Below are positions 50,103-59,506 of a DNA stretch of 64,000 bases, one piece after another. Source of the DNA: Bacteroidota bacterium (GTDB lineage: Bacteria > Bacteroidota > Bacteroidia > UBA8524). Position 1 is the first letter of the stretch, and the number at the start of each line of letters is the position of its first letter. The notes beneath the pieces were generated by a model, which did not search any database, was not told the DNA's origin, and saw nothing but the letters and a program-made list of their open reading frames with translations. The translations under genes were made by a program, and so were the position numbers. The stretch is from contig SBGR01000083.1 of NCBI GenBank assembly GCA_006226545.1, positions 1-64,000 on the forward strand, read 5' to 3'.

Positions 50103-53100
50103 TCAGCGTATTAGCATAAAACTCGCCCTATCACTCAACTTTTCTTGGAGCACTGAAGTTCCTTCAAAAACAACTACATACACCTCATTTGGATAGTAAT
50201 TTCCACTGCCGTCGGTTCCATCCCATCCACAGTTCCCTTCTTCGCAGTGGTAGATCAGTTTTCCCCAACGATCGAATACCATCATTTTATACTGCGCCAT
50301 GCCAATTACAGTAGGCTGGTAAACATCATTTTTGCCGTCGTCGTTCGGTGTAAACACCGTTGGCAACCATACTTTTCCCGGAGAAATAATATAAAACTCC
50401 GTTTGAAGGAGTAGTTCACAATTGGCTTGATTGCTCACACGGAGATTGGCTAATACGCTGCCTGTATCTGCAGGAACATAGGTCACCTGTCGGCCTGATG
50501 CCGTTTTCCCATCAGAGAAAGTCCAGATCCAATCCATTCCACCGGAGCCTTCAAAAGCAAGCGTCTGCACCTCGGTTTCTAAATTCAATACGGCTTTGCT
50601 CACGCGAATATTCCCTTTGATTTCAGGCAAAACCTCAACAGCATTGTACAATAAGGTGTCTTTAGAACATTGCTTTGCATCTGTATAGGTAACAACTAAA
50701 TCGTACTTACCTGCGGCTGATGGAGTATAACTAAAAGGTATGAGCGATGAGGTATCTCCGCTGCTCCACTCCCAATGTACCTGACTCGATGCAGGATCAA
50801 CTTTGGCCGTCACTTCTTCACCGAAGCAAATCAAGCTATCACTCAATTCAATCGCAGGTAATTGCGGAACCCAAACTTCTACCCATACAGAATCCACCAC
50901 CGGTGCTGAACATCCATCGCTTAGCTTGGCTGAATACCATGCAGAGCTGGCGGGCGTGAATTGCAAGGTTGGGCTGGCACTGCTCAGCGGACTCCAAACA
51001 TACTGGTAGGCGGCAACATAACCACCTTGCGGCACAGCCAATAAGGTCACTTCAGAGCCTTCGCAAACTTCTACCGATGCGCCCAAATCGAGCGATAAAG
51101 GAGCCCTTAAATCTACGCTGAACCTGAGGCTATCCTCCAAAGAACAGCCATCATTCAGGTTAACTTGGTAACTCGCAGAAAAGCTTGGTTGCCAGCTTCG
51201 CAAATCGCCACTGAAACCATCGCTCCAGGTAAAGCTATAGTTTGCCGGAATACCACCACTTGCCTCAATACTTGTGGTAAGCGATTCTCCATGGCAAATT
51301 AAAGTATCGGCTTTGCTCACCAACTGAATAGGATCTAAAACCTGCAGGTTTAAGGTATCCATTTTAGTTTGACAGCCGTCGGTAGTCTCTACCGTATAAA
51401 TTCCCGTTGTCGGATTCTGTTCCAGCCAATTACTGTCGTTTACAAAGGCTTGACTATTCCAACTGAACTGAAGCGATTCAAAATGACCTGCATCTACCTG
51501 AATCTTGGTTTTTAATTCCTGTCCAAAACAAAGGGTGCTGTCCTGTACCAAGCGGGTTTGCAAGTCGGCATAAACAGCCAAAAACAAACTATCACTTGCC
51601 GGCTCCAAAGTACATTCATCGCTCAATACCGCTTTCACCCAAACGGAAGCTGACGGTGCATAAGCAGCTTGAAGACTATCGCTAAAGCCCGGAATACTCC
51701 AGCTTATACGGTAGCTGCTGTCTCCTCCGTTTGCACTCAAGAACAAGCTTGCATCCCCGTTTTTACAAACCAAAGTATCGCCGCTCAACTGCAGCGAAAG
51801 AGGATTTCGTACGTTCACCAAGCAGTTGGCTGTATCCGGTTTAGCTGTGCATCCATCGCTCAAAACAACCTGTAAGAGTTCTTGAGCATTTGCTTGGTAA
51901 TGTAGTGTATCTGCCTGACTCGATTTTCCCAGCCAGGTGAAGGAATAAGAATCGGCTTTGCCCCCGCCCGCTTGCGGAATGAAGTCGAGCTGCTCACCTA
52001 TGCAGGCCAAGGTGTCTGCGCTAAGCATAACCTGAAGCGGATTCAATAGACTGATGTGGAATGTGGCCGTGTCGAGCTTGCCGTTGCATACGTCTTCTGC
52101 AATGAACCAAACCGTGACAGCACTATCAGCCGTGAACCTAAACTCCGGACCTTGCGCGAAAACGATTCCTCTGGCAGAGTCGACCCACGAAAACGCCATG
52201 GTACTGGTATCGGGTGTGGTGAAATCGGCTGTAAACTGCAGCTGAGAGCCCATGCAAGCCACCGTATCAGCCGGGGCAATGGCCAGTGGGCCCGACCGCT
52301 GTGCTTCGTACCAGATCTTAAATCCGCTTCCTACCACGGCCGGATCTGAGCTGTGACGAATGGTGAGCTCGTTGCCTTGGATATACAGGGTATCGCCGGC
52401 TAAAGGCAAAGCGGTTCCTGTATAGCGAGCCAACTGCGTTCGGCCTGCGCCAATGCCCTGGTAGATATAGAGGTAATCGTAGTTGTTTTCGTAATCGAAT
52501 TCGCGGAAGCTGATGGCGATAGAATCTGCCCCCGGCGTGGTAATTTCCAAATACTGCTGCACCAAATCGGGGTATTCTGCTTCACCACCCGCATCGTAGA
52601 TAAAGCCTCGGCAAAAATCAACTGCAAGGGTGCCGGTATCGGGCATCAATAGGGCGTGACAAATATCCGGGGTTGAATCGACTACGATATAGTTGTTCTT
52701 CTTCAAGGTATCTGTGCCGTTGCTGTAGCAGTTGCGCGCCACCAAACTCACCGGATAATAACCCGGCTGGCTATAGGAATGCAATGGATTTAAACTGGTA
52801 TCGGTACTGCCATCGCCAAAATCCCATTCCACGCTAATGGCGTTACTGGAAACATTCTGAAATTGTACTTGGGCCGGAGCGAAGCAGTAGAAGGTATCGG
52901 CTACAAATCCGGCAGTAACCACAGATGAATCGAAGGCCGGGCCCACACCGCAGGCAAACCAAGCGTTGGTCACCACGGCAATCTCGTGCGAGCAGGCTCC
53001 GTATAAATCGCGGGCGGCCACAATGGAGAAATAGCGAGCGTCGGCGTAATCGCTAAAGCGACTCAGGTATACACTCAAATTACGGTAAGCGATCTGCTGT

Positions 53101-54596
53101 GCCTTGCCTTGCCCTAGGCTATCTATATCGAAGAATTTTCCGTTGTCGTTGGTGCCGGTATCGCCTTCGCAAAGCAGGTAATACCAAAAATTTTGCACGC
53201 CCGAATTGGTGTGCACACCGCCGTTGTCGCCAGTGCCTCCGTACCAATATTGACCTTTATAGGTATCCGGATCGCCTTTTAATTTTGGGAATTGCATGTT
53301 TCGCAAACCACTTCCGTTGGGCACAATTTCCTCCCCTATCTTCCATGATGCGGAGCTCTTTGTATCAAACTCGATGGAGTTACCGAAGATATCTGAAAAC
53401 GACTCGTTCAATGCACCACTTTCGTTTCGGTAGATCAGGTTGGCGGTATGGGTGGTAACTGCGTGGGCAATTTCATGTCCGCATACATCAATGCATGTCA
53501 AAGGCGTAAAGGTGGTTCCGTTGCCGTCGCCGTAAGTCATGTAATAGCCGTTCCAGAAGGCGTTATTGTAGTTGTTACCGTAGTGCACGTAACTGATGAT
53601 GGACGCCCCTTGGTTATCGAAGCTGTTTCGTCCGAAATGATCCATGAAATAGTGGTACGTCATCTCGGCACCCCAATGGGCATCGGTAGCAATTTCATCT
53701 TGGTTCGTGTTGACGGTACTCCAGTAATTGTTGCTATCGATAAAGTCGACCGCCGCGGCATAGCTGGTACCTTTGTTCATGTCGAGCGTAAAGAAACTAG
53801 CGCTCAGGCTGCTATCCCTTAATCTGTATGTGCCATTGGCCAAGCTATCTGTGCGAATGGTTCGGGTACCGGAATATTTTGTTTCAGCGATGCCATTCAC
53901 ATTGAAGTCGTGCAGCAAGTTTTCCCGGTAAAGCACCTTACCACTTTGGGCGTCAACGTAAACTTGGTCGTGGTACATGGGAAACTGTGCAAAGACCTTA
54001 AAGCGATAGCTAAGCTTCCATTCGGAGCGATTATTTAAATCGCTAGGAAACCAGCAGAGCTCAGGCTTGGGCAAATAACCTGACTCCTGTTGCGGGTAGA
54101 ACGACTTCAGCTGGGCTTGCTCTAGCGGCAGCTGCCACATAAAGGTATCAGCAGGACGGTCTTGTAAGGCTATGGCTAAAGCCGATTCTGGTGTAATAAC
54201 CGCTTCTGTTGATGCTGTAATGAGGCTATGCAAAGAAGCGCTGAGCGATTGAATCATAGCGTCTTTGCTGTGCACCCGAATTTCAGCCCCTTCAATGGGG
54301 AACTGTGCGTAGAACACTTGATATACCTGGTGTCTGAAACCCAATAAATCGGTTTCGTCTTTCGCTAAACTAAAGCTATACGGATCTTTTAACTTAAAGG
54401 TATTGCGGATAAAAGGAATCAGGTCTTCTGAAAGGGCTGGCTGCTGGCGGTAGTGAATATAGGCCGGCACGGATTCGCCTGTTCTGAAGTATACAATATC
54501 ACTACCCTGAACACGCTGATGTGCGTCTGTGCCGCGGTACTCCTGAGCCCACAGGAAGGCTGGAAGCAACAGTAAAAGAGCTACTATTCCCCTCAT
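50103..54596 (-). CDS. Giant M4 metallopeptidase with PKD, CUB and T9SS type B tail
   Basis: A 1497-residue secreted protease. Signal peptide to W-A-Q. Propeptide FTP-like region to about 225, then the thermolysin-like domain with H374-E375-I-A-H378 and the third ligand E398 in N-E-S-F-S-D, all intact; C-terminal lobe to about 560 (G-V-H-T-N-S-G-V-Q-N). PKD domain near 580-640 (W-D-F-G-D-G-S-T-D-T). A CUB-like domain follows (about 655-765), then six to seven Ig-like repeats, each ending in the S-D-G/E-C-T/S-pattern, and a T9SS type B CTD with T-P-N-D-D-G-K-N-D-V and V-F-D-R-W-G-K-L-I-Y. A typical Bacteroidota exoprotease. Confidence 0.95.
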   Translation of the reverse strand: MRGIVALLLLLPAFLWAQEYRGTDAHQRVQGSDIVYFRTGESVPAYIHYRQQPALSEDLIPFIRNTFKLKDPYSFSLAKDETDLLGFRHQVYQVFYAQFPIEGAEIRVHSKDAMIQSLSASLHSLITASTEAVITPESALAIALQDRPADTFMWQLPLEQAQLKSFYPQQESGYLPKPELCWFPSDLNNRSEWKLSYRFKVFAQFPMYHDQVYVDAQSGKVLYRENLLHDFNVNGIAETKYSGTRTIRTDSLANGTYRLRDSSLSASFFTLDMNKGTSYAAAVDFIDSNNYWSTVNTNQDEIATDAHWGAEMTYHYFMDHFGRNSFDNQGASIISYVHYGNNYNNAFWNGYYMTYGDGNGTTFTPLTCIDVCGHEIAHAVTTHTANLIYRNESGALNESFSDIFGNSIEFDTKSSASWKIGEEIVPNGSGLRNMQFPKLKGDPDTYKGQYWYGGTGDNGGVHTNSGVQNFWYYLLCEGDTGTNDNGKFFDIDSLGQGKAQQIAYRNLSVYLSRFSDYADARYFSIVAARDLYGACSHEIAVVTNAWFACGVGPAFDSSVVTAGFVADTFYCFAPAQVQFQNVSSNAISVEWDFGDGSTDTSLNPLHSYSQPGYYPVSLVARNCYSNGTDTLKKNNYIVVDSTPDICHALLMPDTGTLAVDFCRGFIYDAGGEAEYPDLVQQYLEITTPGADSIAISFREFDYENNYDYLYIYQGIGAGRTQLARYTGTALPLAGDTLYIQGNELTIRHSSDPAVVGSGFKIWYEAQRSGPLAIAPADTVACMGSQLQFTADFTTPDTSTMAFSWVDSARGIVFAQGPEFRFTADSAVTVWFIAEDVCNGKLDTATFHISLLNPLQVMLSADTLACIGEQLDFIPQAGGGKADSYSFTWLGKSSQADTLHYQANAQELLQVVLSDGCTAKPDTANCLVNVRNPLSLQLSGDTLVCKNGDASLFLSANGGDSSYRISWSIPGFSDSLQAAYAPSASVWVKAVLSDECTLEPASDSLFLAVYADLQTRLVQDSTLCFGQELKTKIQVDAGHFESLQFSWNSQAFVNDSNWLEQNPTTGIYTVETTDGCQTKMDTLNLQVLDPIQLVSKADTLICHGESLTTSIEASGGIPANYSFTWSDGFSGDLRSWQPSFSASYQVNLNDGCSLEDSLRFSVDLRAPLSLDLGASVEVCEGSEVTLLAVPQGGYVAAYQYVWSPLSSASPTLQFTPASSAWYSAKLSDGCSAPVVDSVWVEVWVPQLPAIELSDSLICFGEEVTAKVDPASSQVHWEWSSGDTSSLIPFSYTPSAAGKYDLVVTYTDAKQCSKDTLLYNAVEVLPEIKGNIRVSKAVLNLETEVQTLAFEGSGGMDWIWTFSDGKTASGRQVTYVPADTGSVLANLRVSNQANCELLLQTEFYIISPGKVWLPTVFTPNDDGKNDVYQPTVIGMAQYKMMVFDRWGKLIYHCEEGNCGWDGTDGSGNYYPNEVYVVVFEGTSVLQEKLSDRASFMLIR

Positions 54597-54655
54597 TTGG
54601 TTTTGGTGGTACCAAATTACGCCATTGCTTCAAAGCAAACAATGCGTCAAAATGC

Positions 54656-55534
54656 TTAGCGACGAAAATCCGGATACGGAATATAGGAGCTGTCGGTGGA
54701 CATTAGCGGGAAACTTTTCTCCTTCCAAGCAGCCTTTGCCGCCTCTATTTTTGCCTTATCGCTGGATACAAAGTTCCAATCGATAAAGCGTTCTTCCGAA
54801 AATGGCTTTCCTCCAAAAATGAGGATATGCGTTCCGGGGTTGAGAGTAAGGTTGCAGGAGTCTTGGGCTTTCGCTACCAGCATATTGCCTTCTTCAACGT
54901 GGTGTTCGCAGGCTTGAATGGAGCCACTCACAATGCAAATCCCGATTTCACCAAAGAGGTTATCGCCAGTTTCCAACACGCCGCCTTCATTTGATTTAAC
55001 CTCCACCATAAACAGTTCAGAATGCACCGGCACCGGCGACCGTCTGCCGTAAGCCTTACCTGCTACAAGTCGGAATTCCATATTAGCCTCTTGCCAAGCC
55101 GGTAACTCCTGCGCTTCGATGTGGTGAAACTCCGGGTCCATGTCTTCTTTTTCTTTCGGTAAAGCCACCCAAATCTGGTAACCGTGCATGGTCAGTGGCG
55201 CGCCTGTTCTGAGATCGGCCGGAGTTCTTTCCGTATGGCTCACACCTTTACCTGCGGTCATCCAATTGACCGACCCCGGTGCAATACGTTGGTGACTGCC
55301 TATGCTGTCTTCATGTACCATCTCGCCTTCCAATAAAAAGGTGAGCGTCGATAAGCCAATATGTGGATGCTGATCGATGTCGGCATACTTCCCCTGCATC
55401 GTAACCGGCCCCATGTGGTCGATGTAGATGAATGGACCTACCATTCTTTTTTTACGAAAAGGCAGCAAGCGGCCAACAAGAAAATCGCCTATATCGCGGG
55501 CTCTTTCTTCTATGATAAGGTCGGTATTGGACAT
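54656..55534 (-). CDS. Pirin family protein
   Basis: A 292-residue bicupin. The N-terminal cupin metal motif is I-D-H-M-G-P-V, with H-P-H-I-G-L-S-T-L-T-F-L-L-E-G-E later and S-V-N-W-M-T-A-G-K-G-V-S-H-T-E-R. The C-terminal pirin domain has H-I-L-I-F-G-G-K-P-F and F-I-D-W-N-F-V-S-S-D-K. Some pirins are quercetinases; others bind regulators, and the function here is unknown. It lies next to the AraC gene in the same direction. Confidence 0.92.
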   Translation of the reverse strand: MSNTDLIIEERARDIGDFLVGRLLPFRKKRMVGPFIYIDHMGPVTMQGKYADIDQHPHIGLSTLTFLLEGEMVHEDSIGSHQRIAPGSVNWMTAGKGVSHTERTPADLRTGAPLTMHGYQIWVALPKEKEDMDPEFHHIEAQELPAWQEANMEFRLVAGKAYGRRSPVPVHSELFMVEVKSNEGGVLETGDNLFGEIGICIVSGSIQACEHHVEEGNMLVAKAQDSCNLTLNPGTHILIFGGKPFSEERFIDWNFVSSDKAKIEAAKAAWKEKSFPLMSTDSSYIPYPDFRR

Positions 55535-55558
55535 ACCTTCAAATTAAGGGAAAAGGAT

Positions 55559-56485
55559 TTAGCTCTGAAATGAGCTTGTCGTTTTTACTTTGAAATCGGT
55601 TGGCGAAATCCCTTCCAACTTGCGGAACATCCGACTGAAATAATTCGGATCGTTGAAGCCAGAGGCATAAGCGGCTTCTTTCACGCTCACTTCGTCTTGC
55701 ATCAAGAGGCTTTTCGCGTATTTGATGCGTTCCTCCAAAATGAGTTGTACCGGTGTGATGCCGTATTCTTCTACAAAGGCGCGGTAGAAACTCGACTTAC
55801 TCATACAGGCAATGCGGCAAAGTTCTTCTATGCGAATCTCGGAACTGATATGGCCTTCAATGTGACTGAGCACCGCCGCAAAAGCATGGCTATTGGAATG
55901 GCAGCGCGAATCGATGCGGAGGTTGCCAAGGTTCTGCTGCTTTAATAGCACAAGCACCAATTCACGGAGCATCAAATCGACTTGGTAATCTTTGAAAGGC
56001 GCATCGCCGCCAATAACCGATAAAATCTGAGAGCTGGTACGCGCAAGTTCGCGGTTGTTTTTAATCACCAGCTGATTGAAATCGATAGCCCAGTTTTCGC
56101 GTTTGTTTTTGGGCGCACACTTCTCGTTAATCAAAGCCAGCTGTTGGTTCAGGTATTGGTTGTCTAAAACCAAGGCTGTGCACTGGGTAGGTTGATCGAT
56201 GGCCGCCTCCGGAAAATCGATGCGCATCAAAGCGTTTTGAGGAGCGATAACAGTTTCTCCCGGCACGTAGTCGAAACTATCCATGCCTTCCAGGTGCATC
56301 ACCTTTTTACCACGAAGCATGGAAGTGATGGTAACGCCATTAAAACGGAGGTGAAAATCTTCGGCTTGTTGCCTTGTTTCAAACACATTCAACTCGCAGA
56401 AATCAAGGTTGAATTTGGAACGGTGTTCCACCAGCGACTGTAGCTTTTCTACACGGGTGAGTTGGTATGGCAGTATATACTCCAT
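55559..56485 (-). CDS. AraC family transcription regulator
   Basis: A 308-residue regulator. The N-terminal half is an effector cupin-like domain (about 15-190), the C-terminal ~100 residues are two helix-turn-helices: I-E-E-L-C-R-I-A-C-M-S-K-S-S-F-Y-R-A-F and S-V-K-E-A-A-Y-A-S-G-F-N-D-P-N-Y-F-S-R-M-F-R, which match AraC. It is divergent from aldehyde dehydrogenase with 154 bp between, holding an imperfect ATATT-GGG-AATAT palindrome, which suggests it controls that gene. Effector unknown. Confidence 0.92.
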   Translation of the reverse strand: MEYILPYQLTRVEKLQSLVEHRSKFNLDFCELNVFETRQQAEDFHLRFNGVTITSMLRGKKVMHLEGMDSFDYVPGETVIAPQNALMRIDFPEAAIDQPTQCTALVLDNQYLNQQLALINEKCAPKNKRENWAIDFNQLVIKNNRELARTSSQILSVIGGDAPFKDYQVDLMLRELVLVLLKQQNLGNLRIDSRCHSNSHAFAAVLSHIEGHISSEIRIEELCRIACMSKSSFYRAFVEEYGITPVQLILEERIKYAKSLLMQDEVSVKEAAYASGFNDPNYFSRMFRKLEGISPTDFKVKTTSSFQS

Positions 56486-56555
56486 TGTTAATTTGACGTA
56501 CTGCTAAAATAAACTTATTGAGAAACAATATACTAGCCGCGTTCCGATATTGGGA

Positions 56556-56568
56556 ATATTATGCTAAT
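56556..56568. promoter_or_regulatory. Palindromic candidate operator between AraC gene and aldehyde dehydrogenase
   Basis: ATATT, GGG, AATAT lies in the spacer shared by the divergent AraC-type regulator and the aldehyde dehydrogenase. Only symmetry and position support it. Confidence 0.3.
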
Positions 56569-56639
56569 AATTGAAAATATACTCCCCTCCACTTGGGAAA
56601 TGAATGTAGAGGTTTGAGAAAATCAAAAAGATAAACTCA

Positions 56640-58166
56640 ATGGAAACATTAACATCTGCATTCCCATTCGTAGGGAAGCCAGTGGAATTTAAACCACGTT
56701 ATGAAAATTTCATCGGAGGAAAATGGACTGCTCCGGTGGGCGGAGAATACTTTGATAACATTTCTCCTGTAACAGGTCAGGCCTTTACTCAAGCAGCACG
56801 TTCAGGCGCTGCCGACATTGATCTTGCCCTAGATGCTGCTCACAAGGCTTTTGAAACTTGGAGCAAGAGTTCAGCCGCTACACGATCTAACCTCCTATTG
56901 AAGATCGCGCAAATCATGGAAGATAATTTGGAATACCTCGCTACCATCGAAACCATCGACAATGGCAAGGCTATCCGCGAAACCATGGCTGCCGACCTTC
57001 CTTTGTGTATCGACCATTTCCGTTACTTCGCCGGTGTTATTCGCGCCGACGAAAGCACCATGTCTGAGCACGATGAGCATACGGTAAGCATCAACTTGCA
57101 CGAGCCTATCGGTGTAGTTGGACAAATCATTCCTTGGAACTTCCCGCTTTTGATGGCGTCTTGGAAAATCGCTCCGGCTTTGGCTGCAGGTAACTGTGTT
57201 ATCGTAAAGCCGGCTGAGCAAACGCCAACCAGCATCATGGCTTGGATGGAATTGATCCAAGAAGTATTGCCAGCGGGCGTATTGAACGTGGTGACCGGCT
57301 TCGGACCGGAAGCTGGAAAACCTTTGGCTACCTCGCCACGCATCTCTAAAGTGGCCTTTACCGGTGAAACAACCACCGGCCGATTGATCATGCAGTATGC
57401 TTCGGAAAACTTGATTCCGGTAACCATGGAATTGGGTGGTAAATCGCCAAACATCTTCTTTAAATCAGTGGCTGATGCCGATGATGACTTCTTTGATAAA
57501 GCAGCAGAAGGCGCGGTAATGTTTGCCTTAAACCAAGGTGAAGTTTGTACTTGTCCGTCTAGGATTTTGGTACACGAAGACATCTACGATAAGTTCATGG
57601 AACGCGTAGTAGCCAGAACCAAAGCCATCAAAATGGGCAACCCATTGGATCCAAGCACCATGATGGGCGCACAAGCATCCAACGACCAGTTTGAGAAAAT
57701 CTTGAACTACATGGAAATCGGACGCCAAGAAGGAGCTCAAGTGCTTTGCGGCGGTGGTAAACATAACCTGAACAGCGGATTGGAGAACGGCTATTATATC
57801 CAGCCTACCATCTTGAAAGGACACAATAAAATGCGCGTGTTCCAAGAGGAAATCTTCGGTCCGGTAACTTCCGTAACTACATTTAAAACGGTTGAAGAAG
57901 CCATCGCTATCGCCAACGATACCTTATACGGTTTAGGTGCCGGCGTATGGACCCGCGATGCACACGAATTGTATCAAGTGCCAAGAGCGATTCAAGCCGG
58001 TAGAGTTTGGGTTAATTGCTACCATGCATATCCTGCTCATGCTCCATTTGGAGGCTACAAGAAATCAGGATTTGGTAGAGAAACCCATAAGATGATGTTG
58101 AACCATTATCGCCAAACCAAAAACATGTTGATTTCTTACGACAAAAAGAAGCTCGGTTTCTTTTAA
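56640..58166 (+). CDS. Aldehyde dehydrogenase
   Basis: A 508-residue NAD(P)-dependent enzyme. M-E-L-G-G-K-S-P-N holds the general-base Glu, and the catalytic Cys is C303 in [11 protein letters not shown]. The cofactor region has [12 protein letters not shown] and F-T-G-E-T-T-T-G. Typical of aldehyde dehydrogenases of the AldB/ExaC kind, used for acetaldehyde and similar aldehydes from alcohol oxidation. A DUF779 gene follows and the AraC regulator is divergent, a common trio. A hairpin with T tract separates it from DUF779. Confidence 0.93.
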   Translation: METLTSAFPFVGKPVEFKPRYENFIGGKWTAPVGGEYFDNISPVTGQAFTQAARSGAADIDLALDAAHKAFETWSKSSAATRSNLLLKIAQIMEDNLEYLATIETIDNGKAIRETMAADLPLCIDHFRYFAGVIRADESTMSEHDEHTVSINLHEPIGVVGQIIPWNFPLLMASWKIAPALAAGNCVIVKPAEQTPTSIMAWMELIQEVLPAGVLNVVTGFGPEAGKPLATSPRISKVAFTGETTTGRLIMQYASENLIPVTMELGGKSPNIFFKSVADADDDFFDKAAEGAVMFALNQGEVCTCPSRILVHEDIYDKFMERVVARTKAIKMGNPLDPSTMMGAQASNDQFEKILNYMEIGRQEGAQVLCGGGKHNLNSGLENGYYIQPTILKGHNKMRVFQEEIFGPVTSVTTFKTVEEAIAIANDTLYGLGAGVWTRDAHELYQVPRAIQAGRVWVNCYHAYPAHAPFGGYKKSGFGRETHKMMLNHYRQTKNMLISYDKKKLGFF

Positions 58167-58186
58167 TACCTGATCATAAGTAAACC

Positions 58187-58223
58187 GGAAATTCCTCGGC
58201 TGCGGCAGGGGAATTTCTTTTTT
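58187..58223 (+). terminator. Hairpin and T tract between aldehyde dehydrogenase and DUF779 genes
   Basis: GAAATTCC (58188-58195) pairs with GGAATTTC (58210-58217), followed by TTTTTT. It ends 8 bp before the start of DUF779, so it may limit rather than abolish expression of the second gene. Confidence 0.7.
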
Positions 58224-58230
58224 AAAGACC

Positions 58231-58614
58231 ATGGAATCATCTCAAAAAGTACTTCGTGTTTTGGCTGATACAGCCGCCCTGGAACTTATCGCTCGCTTAG
58301 AACAATCGTATGGTAAACTGATGTTTCACCAAAGTGGCGGTTGCTGCGACGGCTCTCAACCCATGTGTTTTCCCTTGGGTGAATTTATAGTGGGTTCTAG
58401 CGATGTCTTGCTTGGCTACGTAGGCACGAGCCCATTTTACATGAGCAAGGACCAATTCGAATACTGGAAACATACCCAACTCACCCTTTCGGTGGTGGAA
58501 GGCCGCGGATCCAGCTTCTCTATCGAAATCCCTTTAGGCTACCGCTTTATAATCAAGTCGAGGCTGTTTAGCGATGAAGAATTAGCGAGTTTAGAAAAGG
58601 ATGATAGACCATAG
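58231..58614 (+). CDS. DUF779 protein linked to aldehyde dehydrogenase
   Basis: A 127-residue protein with the DUF779 markers H-Q-S-G-G-C-C-D-G-S, P-M-C-F and G-D/S-S-D-V-L-L-G, then Y-W-K-H-T-Q and G-R-G-S-S-F-S-I-E. The cysteines and histidine may bind a metal. DUF779 genes often lie directly after aldehyde dehydrogenases, which suggests a helper function in the same pathway; the biochemical role is not known. A T-tract hairpin precedes the start. Confidence 0.9.
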   Translation: MESSQKVLRVLADTAALELIARLEQSYGKLMFHQSGGCCDGSQPMCFPLGEFIVGSSDVLLGYVGTSPFYMSKDQFEYWKHTQLTLSVVEGRGSSFSIEIPLGYRFIIKSRLFSDEELASLEKDDRP

Positions 58615-59141
58615 AGGCTCTGTTCTACGCCGTGGTTGTCATGATAATTTAGGTGGTATCCGTATTGCGTTAGACACCTCTATGATAAAGAGATGAAGGG
58701 ATGAGGAGGTGAAGTGAATTCAATTTTCTATCGTGCAAAATCAGCAGCACTGGGATTCTCCCGATAAATCACATCGGGACCAGTGAACGGATCAGAATTG
58801 AAACACTATAAACTAGAACAGAGCTACCCTAGACCATAGTTGTTGGTCTCGATATTCTTCTGGAGGTATTGTAAACTTCTAAATGTAGATCAACCTATTT
58901 AACCACAGGGTTCACAGAGTTTTCCGAAACAACTTTGCGGTTTGTCCATGGACCATAGTAGAGGCATTTGTTTAGCTAAATCAGAAATGAATATTGGGCC
59001 ATTCAAAACTCAAAATTCACCCTTCATAATTGGCCAGTCCCGAAACTCGAAACCCGCCAACTCGAAACCCGTAACCACTCTCTTGTTTAGAATTAATCTA
59101 CATGCTCAGAAGCTTACCTTTGTCGGGCTAAGAATACGCTT
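58615..59141. repeat. Long spacer with fourth repeat copy and period-7 words
   Basis: No credible gene. It holds (a) an 8-bp inverted repeat CATAGAGG (58610-58617) / CCTCTATG (58677-58684); (b) the dispersed repeat copy at 58686-58839; (c) a word near 58903 that is the reverse complement of one at 8.7 kb; (d) a run of heptamers in exact register at 59001-59056 (ATTCAAA, ACTCAAA, ATTCACC, CTTCATA, ATTGGCC, AGTCCCG, AAACTCG, AAACCCG). The PhnA start is at 59142. Confidence 0.75.
58686..58839 (+). repeat. Dispersed copy of the 200-bp repeat
   Basis: The same start word AAGGGATGAGGAGG (58696) and later ACCAGTGAACGG, then AAACACTATAAACTAGAACAG as in the left-edge array. The hairpin is altered: CACTGG (58748-58753) and CCAGTG (58780-58785) are kept, but the inside now holds TCCCGAT, loop AAATCAC, ATCGGGA (58759-58779). 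TAGAACAGAGC near the end is the inverse of GCTCTGTTCTA at 58617-58627. Confidence 0.85.
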
Positions 59142-59492
59142 ATGTCTGATCAACTCAACTGCCCTCAGTGCAACTACGAATACACTTACCCGGATGGCGA
59201 CAAACAGGTTTGTCCGGATTGCGGTCATGAATGGAACCCCAATGAAGCCAGTGCTGAGCAGATGGAAGAATCCAGTGAAGATGTAGTACTCGACTCCAAC
59301 GGCAACGCTCTTCAAAACGGCGATACCGTTATTGTAATCAAAGACCTTCCTGTTAAAGGCGCTCCAAAACCGGTGAAGGCCGGCACCAAGGTGAAAAACA
59401 TTCGCTTAACCAACGGCGACCACAACATCGATTGCAAAATCGACGGCTTCGGAGCCATGGGACTCAAAAGCGAGTTTGTGAAGAAAGCGTAG
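59142..59492 (+). CDS. yjdM: PhnA/YjdM family zinc-ribbon protein
   Basis: A 116-residue protein. The N-terminal zinc ribbon is C-P-Q-C-N-Y-E-Y and C-P-D-C-G-H-E-W. After an acidic linker ([11 protein letters not shown]) the C-terminal SH3-like domain reads [23 protein letters not shown] and ends K-S-E-F-V-K-K-A, as in PhnA/YjdM. Despite the name, this family is not proven to take part in phosphonate breakdown. A GGCCAC-GAA-GTGGCC palindrome starts at the last base of the stop codon. Confidence 0.93.
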   Translation: MSDQLNCPQCNYEYTYPDGDKQVCPDCGHEWNPNEASAEQMEESSEDVVLDSNGNALQNGDTVIVIKDLPVKGAPKPVKAGTKVKNIRLTNGDHNIDCKIDGFGAMGLKSEFVKKA

Positions 59493-59506
59493 GCCACGAA
59501 GTGGCC
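59492..59506. repeat. Perfect palindrome with 3-nt loop after yjdM
   Basis: GGCCAC (59492-59497), loop GAA, GTGGCC (59501-59506), overlapping the stop codon by one base. Then 8-nt words in register (GGATCGTT, TGATCGAT, AGGTCATT, TGATATTT; 59526-59557). Confidence 0.6.

Noticed and set aside
53448-53822. 124-residue plus-strand ORF
   Set aside because: Antisense shadow of the M4 peptidase catalytic domain.
54656-54706. Operon of pirin with the M4 peptidase
   Set aside because: They are on the same strand but separated by 59 bp with unrelated roles and the peptidase has its own start region; no evidence for co-transcription.
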